This document shows positions 42,522 to 50,830 of a stretch of DNA of 52,228 nt, piece by piece. The position numbers were made by a program, and so were the translations under genes. Source of the DNA: an uncultured Mycoplasmatota bacterium (GTDB lineage: Bacteria; Bacillota_I; Bacilli_A; RF39; UBA660); contig CAMNRN010000003.1 in NCBI GenBank assembly GCA_946553095.1, positions 1-52,228 on the forward strand, given 5' to 3'. Every line of letters begins with the position of its first letter. Within the stretch, counting starts at the first letter, position 1. The notes under the pieces are model-generated. The model had not been told where the DNA came from and ran no database searches. It saw nothing but the letters and a program-made list of their open reading frames with translations.

Positions 42522-42555
42522 AACAAACCAAGGTAAATACTGGGTTTGTTTTATT
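42522..42555 (+). terminator. Terminator after tRNA-Met
   Basis: AACAAACC (42522-42529) pairs with GGTTTGTT (42543-42550), followed by TTATTTT. Confidence 0.75.
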
Positions 42556-42559
42556 TTGA

Positions 42560-42697
42560 GATTTTTTAAGATCATTGATTTCATATGAATTTTCTAAAGT
42601 TCATGGACATGATAATTATTTAAAATTTAATAATTTTGAGATACTAAGTACTTTAGCAAATACAGGAATACCAAAAATTTTCATGCTTTTATCCTGA
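42560..42697 (+). other. Possible gene remnant without a start
   Basis: A 45-codon open stretch ends in TGA at 42695 and reads like protein (EFSKVHGHDNYLKFNNFEIL, then STLANTGIPKIF). It has no start codon with a ribosome binding site and its upstream frame is closed by TGA. It may be a decayed fragment of a longer gene or simply chance. Nothing else is seen in 42556-42714. Confidence 0.2.
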
Positions 42698-42714
42698 TTA
42701 GTATAGAAATAATG

Positions 42715-42743
42715 TTGAAATGAATTAATATATTTGGTAGAAT
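42715..42743 (+). promoter_or_regulatory. sigma-A promoter of the rhodanese gene
   Basis: TTGAAA (42715-42720), 17 bp, then TAGAAT (42738-42743) with an extended -10 TGG. Confidence 0.7.
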
Positions 42744-42774
42744 GGGGATTATAGTTAGATATAAGAGGTATTTT

Positions 42775-43107
42775 ATGAAGAAGTTTTTTTTGATTATTGG
42801 GATAGTTTTATTATTAAGTGGATGTGGAAATAAGAATAATCAATTAGATAAGATATTAGAAGAAAATAATTATGTTGTGATGGATGTAAGAACGAAAGAA
42901 GAGTATGATGAAGGACATGTAGTTGGTGCTTTAAATATTTCTTATGATTTAATAGATGATACATTGTCTTTGGATAAAAGTAAAACAATATTAGTGTATT
43001 GTAAAAGTGGACATAGAAGTAAAATTGCTTATGATAAACTAATAAGTCTTGGATATGCTGTTTATGATATGGGAGCGTATAATACGATTTCTATGCCTAA
43101 GGAATAG
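42775..43107 (+). CDS. Rhodanese-domain lipoprotein
   Basis: This 110-aa protein is exported and lipidated (LLLSGC, Cys17) and carries a rhodanese domain. The domain has VVMDVRTKEEYDEGHVVGALNI and the active-site loop VYCKSGHRS with Cys76. It could move sulfane sulfur at the outer membrane face, but the natural substrate is unknown. The frame opens at 42742; AGAGG at 42764-42768 and the promoter at 42715-42743 place the start at ATG 42775. Confidence 0.87.
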   Translation: MKKFFLIIGIVLLLSGCGNKNNQLDKILEENNYVVMDVRTKEEYDEGHVVGALNISYDLIDDTLSLDKSKTILVYCKSGHRSKIAYDKLISLGYAVYDMGAYNTISMPKE

Positions 43108-43153
43108 AAAGTTTTAGTAAATGAATGTAAAGTTTTAGAAAATAGGAGATAAT

Positions 43154-43184
43154 TTGCGTATCTTTTTTCTTTTTGTGTTAAAAT
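43154..43184 (+). promoter_or_regulatory. Possible promoter of the DUF218 gene
   Basis: TTGCGT (43154-43159), 19 bp, then TAAAAT (43179-43184) with an extended -10 TGT. Confidence 0.45.
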
Positions 43185-43206
43185 TTTTTTAGAGGTATTA
43201 AAGTTG

Positions 43207-44037
43207 ATGCAAATTATTATTTTCCTTTTAAATTTGATTTTTATTTTAGTAATTTATAAAAAGTATTTTCATTTTAAATGGATTTTTTTAGGGATTCTGC
43301 CCAATTTGTTTTTGTTTTTTTCGAATTGTTATTCTTTGCTTTTTGTTTCTTTTTATGGATTATTCTTGTATTTATTTTTCTTATTTAAAAATAAGAAGTA
43401 TTTATTAGGTTGTAGTTTCTTTTTGGTGTATTGTTTTTTGATGGTGTTTATTCTCAGTGCTTTTGTTAAACAGGAAATGAAAGGAAGTATTCTTGATGAT
43501 GATTATCCTAAAGTTGATGCTATTTTAGTTTTGGGAGCAAAGGTTTATCCAGATAGGCCTAGTCCGATTTTAAAAGATCGACTTGATAAAGCAGTAGAAA
43601 TTTATAAATTGGGAGTAGCTTTAAAGATTATAGTTAGTGGAGACCATGGAACAAAGAGTTATGATGAGGTCAATGTGATGAAGGAATATTTAATAAATAG
43701 TGGAGTAAAAAGTGAAGATATATTTATGGATCATGCTGGTTTTTCTACTTATGATAGTGTTGTTAGAGCACAAAAGATTTTTGGGGTTAAAAGTATGGTT
43801 ATTGTGACACAAAAGTACCATTTATATCGTGCTTTATATATTGCTCGGGAATTTAATATAGATTCATTTGGAGTAAGTAGTGATATTCATCATTATGAAG
43901 GGGCTTTAGGACGCGAATTAAGAGAAGTATTAGCTCGGGATAAAGATGTTTTAAAATGTTTTTTTAAACCTAAACCTAAATATTTAGGCGAGATTGTTCC
44001 CGTTTCGGGAAATGGGGATTTAACAAATGATAAATAG
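43207..44037 (+). CDS. YdcF/SanA-like DUF218 membrane protein
   Basis: This 276-aa protein has three N-terminal membrane helices (to about residue 85), then a DUF218 domain. The domain has DAILVLGAKVYPDRPSPILKDRL, IIVSGDHGTKSYDEV, ESVVRAQ-like TYDSVVRAQKIF and VTQKYHLYRALYIARE. SanA/YdcF relatives influence envelope integrity and antibiotic exclusion, with undefined chemistry. ATG 43207 and TTG 43204 are both possible; AGAGG at 43191-43195 is 8 bp from the TTG and 11 from the ATG. Confidence 0.88.
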   Translation: MQIIIFLLNLIFILVIYKKYFHFKWIFLGILPNLFLFFSNCYSLLFVSFYGLFLYLFFLFKNKKYLLGCSFFLVYCFLMVFILSAFVKQEMKGSILDDDYPKVDAILVLGAKVYPDRPSPILKDRLDKAVEIYKLGVALKIIVSGDHGTKSYDEVNVMKEYLINSGVKSEDIFMDHAGFSTYDSVVRAQKIFGVKSMVIVTQKYHLYRALYIAREFNIDSFGVSSDIHHYEGALGRELREVLARDKDVLKCFFKPKPKYLGEIVPVSGNGDLTNDK

Positions 44038-44097
44038 TCACTTAATTGTAAGATTATTTGTGTTATATTAAAGTTGTAATTGAATGAAGGGATTTAG

Positions 44098-45153
44098 ATG
44101 AATATACTCATTTTAACAGGAAAATTTGGGATGGGGCATTTTAGTGCTGCTAAGGCAATAGAAGAGAAAATTTTAAGTGAACATCCAGATTTTAATGTTA
44201 CTGTAATTGATTTATTAGAATATATGTTTCCTAGGTTTGGGAAAATGGCTTATAGAATGTTTAATTTTTTGGTAAATAAATGTCCTCTTATATATAATGT
44301 TTTTGGAGGATTAGCGGCAAGGGGAAATAATGCTCCTTTTAAAAAAATAATTGCTCGAAAAGTTAATTGCCTTTTAAAAAAGCATTGTACTGATGTTGTT
44401 ATTTCAACATTGCCTTTGTGTTCTCAATATGTTGCTACATATAAAAAAATCTATCATAGTAATATTATTCTTAATACATTTATTACTGATGTTTCTATTC
44501 ATGATGAATGGATTAATAAGTATACTGATCTATATTTTGTTCCAAGCGGTAAAACAAAAGATTATTTATTGAGTAGAAAAGTTGATAAAGATAAGATAGT
44601 AGTTTCTGGGATTCCTATTAAAGCAAGTTTTATAGCTAAAAGCAAGTATTTAAAAGAAAAGAGAGTACTTATCATGGGTGGTGGATTAGGTCTTATTCCT
44701 TCCGTTGATGTGTTTTTAGACGTTTTATCACATTTGAAAAATGTTAAAGTTACACTAATAGTGGGAAAAAATGAAAAGATGTTTCATAAATATAATCATA
44801 AATATCAAAATGTTCTAGTTATTGGATTTACAAATGAAGTAGCTAAATATATGAAAGATGCTGATTTAATTATAACTAAAGCTGGAGGTATTACTTTATT
44901 TGAGGCAATTCAAAGTGAAACTCCACTTTTAATTATAACGCCTTTTTTAAATCAGGAAATTGGGAATGCTAAGTATATACAGGAAAAAGGAATTGGGAAA
45001 GTTATTTGGCATAAAAGCGATGATTTATTCGTGGATGTTATTCGTTTTCTAAAAGATGAAACTGTTCTTAAAGAGATTCGTCATAATATGCGGATTATTA
45101 AAGCTAAAATGGATAAAAGGTCTTATTTGGTTAATGCTTTAGGAGGTTTTTAA
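44098..45153 (+). CDS. Diacylglycerol glucosyltransferase-like GT28 (UgtP/MGDG synthase family)
   Basis: This 351-aa enzyme has the MGDG-synthase N-terminal domain, with TGKFGMGHFSAAKAI and an FVNKCPLIYNV-type segment. The GT-B C-terminal domain has IMGGGLGLIP, VIGFTNEVAKYM and DLIITKAGGITLFEAI. The likely reaction transfers glucose or galactose from UDP-sugar to diacylglycerol, giving glycolipids or the lipoteichoic acid anchor. Acceptor and sugar are inferred. It is followed without a gap by a polysaccharide deacetylase gene. Confidence 0.87.
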   Translation: MNILILTGKFGMGHFSAAKAIEEKILSEHPDFNVTVIDLLEYMFPRFGKMAYRMFNFLVNKCPLIYNVFGGLAARGNNAPFKKIIARKVNCLLKKHCTDVVISTLPLCSQYVATYKKIYHSNIILNTFITDVSIHDEWINKYTDLYFVPSGKTKDYLLSRKVDKDKIVVSGIPIKASFIAKSKYLKEKRVLIMGGGLGLIPSVDVFLDVLSHLKNVKVTLIVGKNEKMFHKYNHKYQNVLVIGFTNEVAKYMKDADLIITKAGGITLFEAIQSETPLLIITPFLNQEIGNAKYIQEKGIGKVIWHKSDDLFVDVIRFLKDETVLKEIRHNMRIIKAKMDKRSYLVNALGGF

Positions 45154-45816
45154 ATGGTAATTATAATAGTTTTATTATTAGTTTATTTTTTCTTGCCAAC
45201 ATTATATTTTAAATTTAAGTATTTTATAAATAGAAGCAAAAAAGGGAATGTAATATATCTTACTTTTGATGATGGACCTAGTGTATATACTGAGAAATTA
45301 CTTAATCTTTTAAAAAAATACCAAGTTAAAGCTTCTTTTTTTTGTGTAGGACAATTTGCTTTAAAATATCCAGAGATTATAGAAGAAATGAAGAATGATG
45401 GACATTTAATTGGTCTTCATTCCTTAAGTCATAAAAATTATTTATTAATGAGAAGCAATAAAACAAAACAAGATTTTTTTGAAAGTCTGATTATTATGCA
45501 TAATTTAGGGGTGAAAGTAAATTATTTTCGTCCACCTTGGGGGCATCTTTCATGGTGGGGGTGGATGTTTATCATAAAATATCAGTTGAAACCTATATTT
45601 TGGCATGTTATGGCATCAGACTGGAAAGATATTTCTGTTTCGCAAATTAAAGAAAATCTTTTGAAAAAAATAAGAGGGGGAGATATTATTTGTTTGCATG
45701 ATGGCAGAGGTACTAATGAGGCTCCAGCTAGGACTATTGAAGCATTAGAAGAAGTGATTCCTTTGTTAAAGAAGAAAGGGTATGTTTTTGAAAGGGTTGA
45801 TTTCTTTGAAAAATAA
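45154..45816 (+). CDS. Polysaccharide deacetylase (CE4), membrane-anchored
   Basis: This 220-aa protein has an N-terminal membrane helix and the NodB domain. Metal-site motifs are TFDDGP (Asp39, Asp40) and HSLSH (His89, His93); the FRPPWG block and DIICLHDGR follow. It probably removes acetyl groups from N-acetylated sugars of peptidoglycan, glycolipid or wall polymer outside the membrane. The start directly follows the UgtP-like stop codon; the stop overlaps the next start by 11 bp. Confidence 0.9.
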   Translation: MVIIIVLLLVYFFLPTLYFKFKYFINRSKKGNVIYLTFDDGPSVYTEKLLNLLKKYQVKASFFCVGQFALKYPEIIEEMKNDGHLIGLHSLSHKNYLLMRSNKTKQDFFESLIIMHNLGVKVNYFRPPWGHLSWWGWMFIIKYQLKPIFWHVMASDWKDISVSQIKENLLKKIRGGDIICLHDGRGTNEAPARTIEALEEVIPLLKKKGYVFERVDFFEK

Positions 45817-46828
45817 ATATGTTAAAGTAATTTGTTCATGTGGATTATTTATAGTAATAATTATAATGTTTTGGGTAATTTTTAAAGATGTCGATATTAA
45901 TTCTTTATGGCAAAATATTAAGAGGGTGAATATAACTTATATTTTGGTAGGAATTTTAATAATGTTTTTGTTTTCAATTGGAGAAGCTTTAAATATTCGT
46001 TTAGTTTTACAGAATTTAGGTTATCGTTTAAGCTTTGGTAAATATTTTAAATATGCTATCGTAGGTTTTTTCTTTAGTTCGATTACACCTTCTTCAAGTG
46101 GGGGGCAACCTTTGCAAATTTATGCTATGAAAAAAGATTCTATTCTTATTAGTCATTCTATTATCGCTTTAATGGTGGAATTGTTTAGTTTTCAATTTGC
46201 TTGCTTTTTGTGGGCTATTATAGGTTTTTTCTTTTTAAATAGTATGATTTTTGAATCTGTTGGGAGTTTGAAGTGGATCTTTTTTCTAGGAATATTAATT
46301 AATTTTATTATCTTATTATTTTTATTTATCATGTTGTTTTCGAAAAAATTGTTTGCTAAAATTTGTTCTTTATTACATAAATTTTTGAAGTTTATTCATT
46401 ATAAAGGGGCGGATTTATTCTATGAAAAAGCTTTACAAGAAGAAAAAAAATATAGGGAAAGTACTTTGTTTTTGAAAGAAAATAAAATTGTTTTATTTAA
46501 AGTTATTTTAATTGCTATTGGAAAAATATTTTTATATCATAGTATTCCTTATTTCGTTTATCGTGCTTTGGGTTTTTCAGATTTTTCAATTTTTCATTTT
46601 GTTTTTGTGGAAGCATTTTTGTATTGTGCAGTGTCTTTTTTGCCTTTTCCTGGAGCTATGGGAGTTAGTGAAGGCGGTTTCGTTTTGCTTTTTAAAATGT
46701 TTTTTCCCGAGTTTCTTTTGTCAAGTGCTATGCTTTTATCAAGGTCAATTAGTTTATACTTTTATTTATGTATAACTGGTTTAATATTGTTTATTATTTG
46801 GTTTAGTAAAAGAATTTACTTAGATTAG
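45806..46828 (+). CDS. Flippase-like integral membrane protein (LPG synthase TM/UPF0104 family)
   Basis: This 340-aa protein has about 8 membrane helices and the family signatures FKYAIVGFFFSSITPSSSGG, then PLQIY, and LPFPGAMGVSEGGFVLLF. It matches the MprF/AglD-like membrane domain without the soluble lysyl transferase, so it is more likely a lipid or glycolipid flippase. An upstream ATG at 45782 lies within the deacetylase gene; TTG 45806 is favoured because AAAGGG (45791-45796) is 9 bp away. It is the last gene of a three-gene operon. Confidence 0.82.
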   Translation: MKNKYVKVICSCGLFIVIIIMFWVIFKDVDINSLWQNIKRVNITYILVGILIMFLFSIGEALNIRLVLQNLGYRLSFGKYFKYAIVGFFFSSITPSSSGGQPLQIYAMKKDSILISHSIIALMVELFSFQFACFLWAIIGFFFLNSMIFESVGSLKWIFFLGILINFIILLFLFIMLFSKKLFAKICSLLHKFLKFIHYKGADLFYEKALQEEKKYRESTLFLKENKIVLFKVILIAIGKIFLYHSIPYFVYRALGFSDFSIFHFVFVEAFLYCAVSFLPFPGAMGVSEGGFVLLFKMFFPEFLLSSAMLLSRSISLYFYLCITGLILFIIWFSKRIYLD

Positions 46829-46841
46829 TTATTTCTTTTAC

Positions 46842-46932
46842 TTTTTTGTTTGGCAAAGAAAGTATAAAAGTTTTATATTTGTGAAAACTAAGTACTAGTT
46901 AATTGACAGGTGGTTATATAACCAGTATAATG
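46842..46932 (+). repeat. Duplicated promoter region, copy B
   Basis: About 91 bp nearly identical to 26130-26219. The palindrome has one extra base (AACTAAGTACTAGTT) and the -10 flank differs. Confidence 0.85.
46903..46931 (+). promoter_or_regulatory. Consensus sigma-A promoter of paralogue 2
   Basis: TTGACA (46903-46908), 17 bp, then TATAAT (46926-46931). The 66-nt leader contains a further AACTAGTTT near 46973 before GAAAGTAGGT. Confidence 0.8.
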
Positions 46933-46997
46933 ATTATTGAAAGTAGACACTTTATGTCGTATGCGTTTGGTAACTAGTTTGAAAGTAGGTAAAATAA

Positions 46998-48554
46998 ATG
47001 AAGAATAAAAGGAAAAATGTTTTGTTAGTTATAACACTATTTACATTAATTATCTTAGTTTTTGGAGCAACATATGCTTACTTTCAAGCGCAAACAGGAC
47101 TAGGTGCAAGTGCTAATATCAATGTGACAGCAAATACTACTGATAGTTTAAAATTTGAAGTAGGCAAAGGTCTAAGTTTAAATATCACGCAAGAAAACTT
47201 TGGTGAAGGGGCAGGTAATCAAAGTAGTAGTACAACAGCTAAAGCAACACTTATAGCGAACAATAAAACGAATGCTGCAAGTTATAATTATTATTTGTAT
47301 TTACTTATTGGAAAAAATGAATTCGTCTATACAACAGAAGAAAGAACGCCAGAAATGTTGTTACAAGTAACTAAACCAGATGGCACGGTTTTAAGTAGCT
47401 TAGAAGGACTTAACTATGTAACCGTTGGTGATACATCAGGATTTGATATAACAACTAGAAAAGGATTAATAACTATCGCAGATAATAAGCTGATTGAAGT
47501 ACTGGAGAGTAATACTGAACATAAAACAGAAGAAGAATGGCAAGTGGGGATAGTGTTTGTTAATTTAGATATCAATCAACAAGAAAATACGGGAAAACAG
47601 TTTAGTGCTCAACTAAAAATTCAACAGGAAGAATTAGTATTAAAGTATCATGAAGCGTGTGATGATACTTATATGGCATGCCAAATAGCAAGAAAATATG
47701 GAGTAGATAGTTCAATTTATTTACATGATGATACTTTAGAAAACGGAGCTGGAGATAACTCATACAGATATGCAGGAGCTCATAATACAGTCAATAACTT
47801 TGTATGTTTTGGAAGTGATGAAGAAAACTGTCCAAATGATAATCTATACCGAATAATCGGAGTATTTGATAATCAAGTCAAACTAATCAAATATGATTAT
47901 GCAACAAAGGAACAACTAGGAACAGGAGGAGATTATTTGAGAGAAGATACCCCAAGCGCAACATATTACAAAGGAACCCAAAATCAGATAAGTATATATT
48001 ATTGGAATTATGCAAATGGAAGAGATTCAAAAAACAATTGGAATGAAAGCAGATTGAATACAATTCATTTAAATAGTACATACTTAAGTAATCTGAGAGC
48101 AACATGGACAGATAAAATCGCAACGACAACATGGAATGTAGGTGGGATGAGCTTAGCAAGTGGAAGAGAATCAAATGCCAAGATAGCATACGATTATGAA
48201 GTAGGAGTAAATAATATAAATAAAACATATGAAGCAAAAGTAGGCCTTATATATTTAAGTGAATACTACTATGGAGCTCTACCAATACACTGGACAAAGC
48301 CAGGACATAACAGTGATGCAGCCAAAGATTATAGATCAGCAGCAAATGATAATTGGATTTGTTTGGGGGGTGGTGAATGGACAATATCTCCGAGTACTGA
48401 TGCGAGCGGTGTGTTCGGTCTGGGCGGGAGCGGGGACGTTGCTAACTTCTACATGTATGGCTTTCTTGCGGTGCGCCCTGTATTTAATTTAATATCAAGC
48501 GTAGAACTAGTGGGTGGATCCGGAACGAAGAGTGATCCATATCGTATTTTGTAA
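46998..48554 (+). CDS. Surface protein with TasA/camelysin-like N-terminus and DGR-type variable C-terminus (paralogue 2)
   Basis: This 518-aa protein is alignable with the 26251 protein over its whole length. It has the same signal helix (LLVITLFTLIILVFGATYAYF), TTDSLKF beta region, NLYRIIGVFDNQVKLIKYDY and TTTWNVGGMS. The final part is AVRPVFNLISSVEL, then DPYRI. Codons 48402-48479 (residues 469-494) form a GC-rich (62%), A-poor (8 of 78) cassette whose variable positions are all NNY. GAAAGTAGGT lies 8 bp before ATG 46998. It is followed after 55 bp by paralogue 3, apparently in one transcript since no terminator or promoter is seen between them. Confidence 0.75.
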   Translation: MKNKRKNVLLVITLFTLIILVFGATYAYFQAQTGLGASANINVTANTTDSLKFEVGKGLSLNITQENFGEGAGNQSSSTTAKATLIANNKTNAASYNYYLYLLIGKNEFVYTTEERTPEMLLQVTKPDGTVLSSLEGLNYVTVGDTSGFDITTRKGLITIADNKLIEVLESNTEHKTEEEWQVGIVFVNLDINQQENTGKQFSAQLKIQQEELVLKYHEACDDTYMACQIARKYGVDSSIYLHDDTLENGAGDNSYRYAGAHNTVNNFVCFGSDEENCPNDNLYRIIGVFDNQVKLIKYDYATKEQLGTGGDYLREDTPSATYYKGTQNQISIYYWNYANGRDSKNNWNESRLNTIHLNSTYLSNLRATWTDKIATTTWNVGGMSLASGRESNAKIAYDYEVGVNNINKTYEAKVGLIYLSEYYYGALPIHWTKPGHNSDAAKDYRSAANDNWICLGGGEWTISPSTDASGVFGLGGSGDVANFYMYGFLAVRPVFNLISSVELVGGSGTKSDPYRIL

Positions 48555-48609
48555 TATCTGTAATATGAAAGTGTCTGTATAAATTTTTATTTGAAAGTAG
48601 GTAAAGTAG

Positions 48610-50178
48610 ATGAGGAATAAAAGGAAAAGTGTATTGTTAGTTATAACTTTAATTACATTAATAATCTTAGTCTTTGGAGCAACATATGCTTACTTTCAAG
48701 CACAAACAGGATTAGGCGCAAGTGCAAATATCAATGTGACAGCGAATACCACTGATAGTTTAATGTTTTCAGTGGGAAATGACCTAGGTTTAAATATAAC
48801 GCAAGAAAACTTTGGCGAGGGAGCAGGTAATCAAAGTGACGTCACAACAGCAAAAGCAACGCTAATTGCTAATAATAAGACAAATGTTGCAAGCTATAAT
48901 TACTATTTGTATTTACTTGTTAGAAAAAATGAGTTTGTTTATACAACCGAGGAACAAACACCAGAAATATTATTGCAAGTAACAAAACCAGATGGTACAG
49001 TGCTTACAAATATAGAAGGATTAAATTATGTAACCGTGGGTGACACATCAGGATTTGATATAACAACTAAAAAAGGATTAATTACAATAGCGGATAACAA
49101 ACTAATTGAAGTCTTAGAAAGTAATGCAGAACACAAAACAGAAGATGAATGGCAAGTAAGAATAGTATTTATCAATCTAGATACGAATCAACAAGCGAAT
49201 ACTGAAAAACAATTTAGTGCTCAGTTAAAAATTCAACAGGAAGAAATTATACTAACGATAGCAGATGTATGCCAAAATGAAAATATGGCCGAGTGTATTA
49301 AAGAAAATTATACATTAGATAGATCAATTTATTATCATAACGAAACATTAGAAAATGGAGCAGGAGATAACTCATACAGATATGCAGGAGGGCATGATAC
49401 AGTCAATAATTTTGTGTGCTTTGGAAGTGATGATGTTACATGTTCAGATGATAATTTATATAGAATAATTGGTGTATTTGATAATCAAGTCAAATTAATC
49501 AAATATGATTATGCTACAAAAGAACAACTAGGAACAGGGGGAGATTATTTTAGAGTAGAGATTCCAAACGCAACATATTATAAAGGAAGTCAAAGTCAGA
49601 TAAGTAGATATTTTTGGAATTATGCAAATGCAAGTAGTTCAAAAAATAATTGGAATGAAAGCTGGTTAAATACAATCAATTTAAATGGTACATACTTAAA
49701 TAATCTAGGAGAAACATGGAGAGAGAAAATCGCAATAACAACATGGAATGTGGGAGGAATGAGTAGAGTAAATGGAGTAAATTCAAATGCTAAGACAGCA
49801 TACAATTATGAAGTGGGAATCAAAAAGACTGATAAAACATATGAGGCTAAGGTTGGGCTTATGTATGTAAGTGATTACTATTATAGTGCTCTACCAATAC
49901 ACTGGACAAAACAGGGATATGACGTTACAAGTAGAGGAGAAACAAGAGATTATAGATCAGCAGTGAATGATACCTGGCTGTATATGGGAGAAAGAGACTT
50001 GACAATATCGCCATGTACTGACAATACGGATAGTGAGTTCTATATGGACAATGATGGGGGTGTGGGCACTCTTGGTATATACAGTAGCAGTACAGTACGA
50101 CCAACATTTAATTTAGTTCCAAGCGTAGAACTAGCGGATGGATCTGGTACAAAAGTGGATCCGTTTAGAATAAGATGA
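48610..50178 (+). CDS. Surface protein with TasA/camelysin-like N-terminus and DGR-type variable C-terminus (paralogue 3)
   Basis: This 522-aa protein is the third member of the family, with the same leader GAAAGTAGGTAAAG before ATG 48610. Domain order matches paralogues 1 and 2. The cassette at 50035-50103 (residues 476-498) differs completely in sequence but keeps the constant TTC, GGG, GTG and VRP codons and NNY at every variable position. Unlike the other two it is not A-depleted, so it may be an older or less mutagenised copy. Other scattered substitutions make it the most diverged of the three. Confidence 0.75.
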   Translation: MRNKRKSVLLVITLITLIILVFGATYAYFQAQTGLGASANINVTANTTDSLMFSVGNDLGLNITQENFGEGAGNQSDVTTAKATLIANNKTNVASYNYYLYLLVRKNEFVYTTEEQTPEILLQVTKPDGTVLTNIEGLNYVTVGDTSGFDITTKKGLITIADNKLIEVLESNAEHKTEDEWQVRIVFINLDTNQQANTEKQFSAQLKIQQEEIILTIADVCQNENMAECIKENYTLDRSIYYHNETLENGAGDNSYRYAGGHDTVNNFVCFGSDDVTCSDDNLYRIIGVFDNQVKLIKYDYATKEQLGTGGDYFRVEIPNATYYKGSQSQISRYFWNYANASSSKNNWNESWLNTINLNGTYLNNLGETWREKIAITTWNVGGMSRVNGVNSNAKTAYNYEVGIKKTDKTYEAKVGLMYVSDYYYSALPIHWTKQGYDVTSRGETRDYRSAVNDTWLYMGERDLTISPCTDNTDSEFYMDNDGGVGTLGIYSSSTVRPTFNLVPSVELADGSGTKVDPFRIR

Positions 50179-50245
50179 TGATTAATTTTGTTTATTATGC
50201 TGGAAATTAAATTGGTCTTGTTTTATAATGATATTGGTGGTAGTT

Positions 50246-50830
50246 ATGAAAGAGGATAGAAGGTTAGAAATACTTGGAAGAATAGAAAAAATTAGACAAA
50301 AGAAAAGTAATGTTGTTAGTCTAAAACAACGTTTAAAGGCCTTGGAGATGGAGCCATTGTTGCAAGAGTATTTTGGGTTAGTTAAAGATGTTGCTTTTTT
50401 GGAGTCTTTAGATAATCGTGATATTGTAGAAATAGCTATTACAGAAGGATTAGAATGTAGTCATGATGTGTATCTTTTTGAGACGTATATGAATGTTTTG
50501 AATGGCGTTTGGAGTTATGCTAGAGAAGCATCAGATGATACTAAAATTGCTCTTTTTTCTTGCTTGGATTGTGGCCATCAAGTGGAAGTTCCAATAAATA
50601 TGTTAGATAGATTTCAAAAAGATCATTTAGTTGTCAATGCTGTTCCAATTTATCAAGAAGTAGATTGTAATCCTTATGATATGGATTTAATTATAGAAAA
50701 TTTAAGAGGGATGTATTTAGATTTTTTATTTGATGGTAATGGAAGTGAGGCTGTCGATAAATTTAAGGGAGCATATGCTGAGATGTTTAAGCTTGCAAGA
50801 GTAAAAGGGGAGTCTAAAGGTGAAGAATAA
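50246..50830 (+). CDS. Protein of unknown function with a Cys-Cys-His patch
   Basis: This 194-aa soluble protein is helical at the N-terminus (EDRRLEILGRIEKIRQKK) and has CLDCGHQVEV near residues 105-114 and an acidic DLIIENLRGMYLDFLF region. The CxxCGH could bind a metal but the other ligands are unclear. The frame opens at 50228; GGTGG at 50236-50240 favours ATG 50246. A TATAAT is at 50224-50229 without a good -35. Its 3' end overlaps the flavin reductase gene by 11 bp. Family not recognised. Confidence 0.7.
   Translation: MKEDRRLEILGRIEKIRQKKSNVVSLKQRLKALEMEPLLQEYFGLVKDVAFLESLDNRDIVEIAITEGLECSHDVYLFETYMNVLNGVWSYAREASDDTKIALFSCLDCGHQVEVPINMLDRFQKDHLVVNAVPIYQEVDCNPYDMDLIIENLRGMYLDFLFDGNGSEAVDKFKGAYAEMFKLARVKGESKGEE

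Noticed and set aside
26251-50178. Treating the three related surface proteins as transposon-carried repeats
   Set aside because: No transposase, terminal inverted repeats or target duplications are visible. They are paralogous genes with a duplicated promoter.
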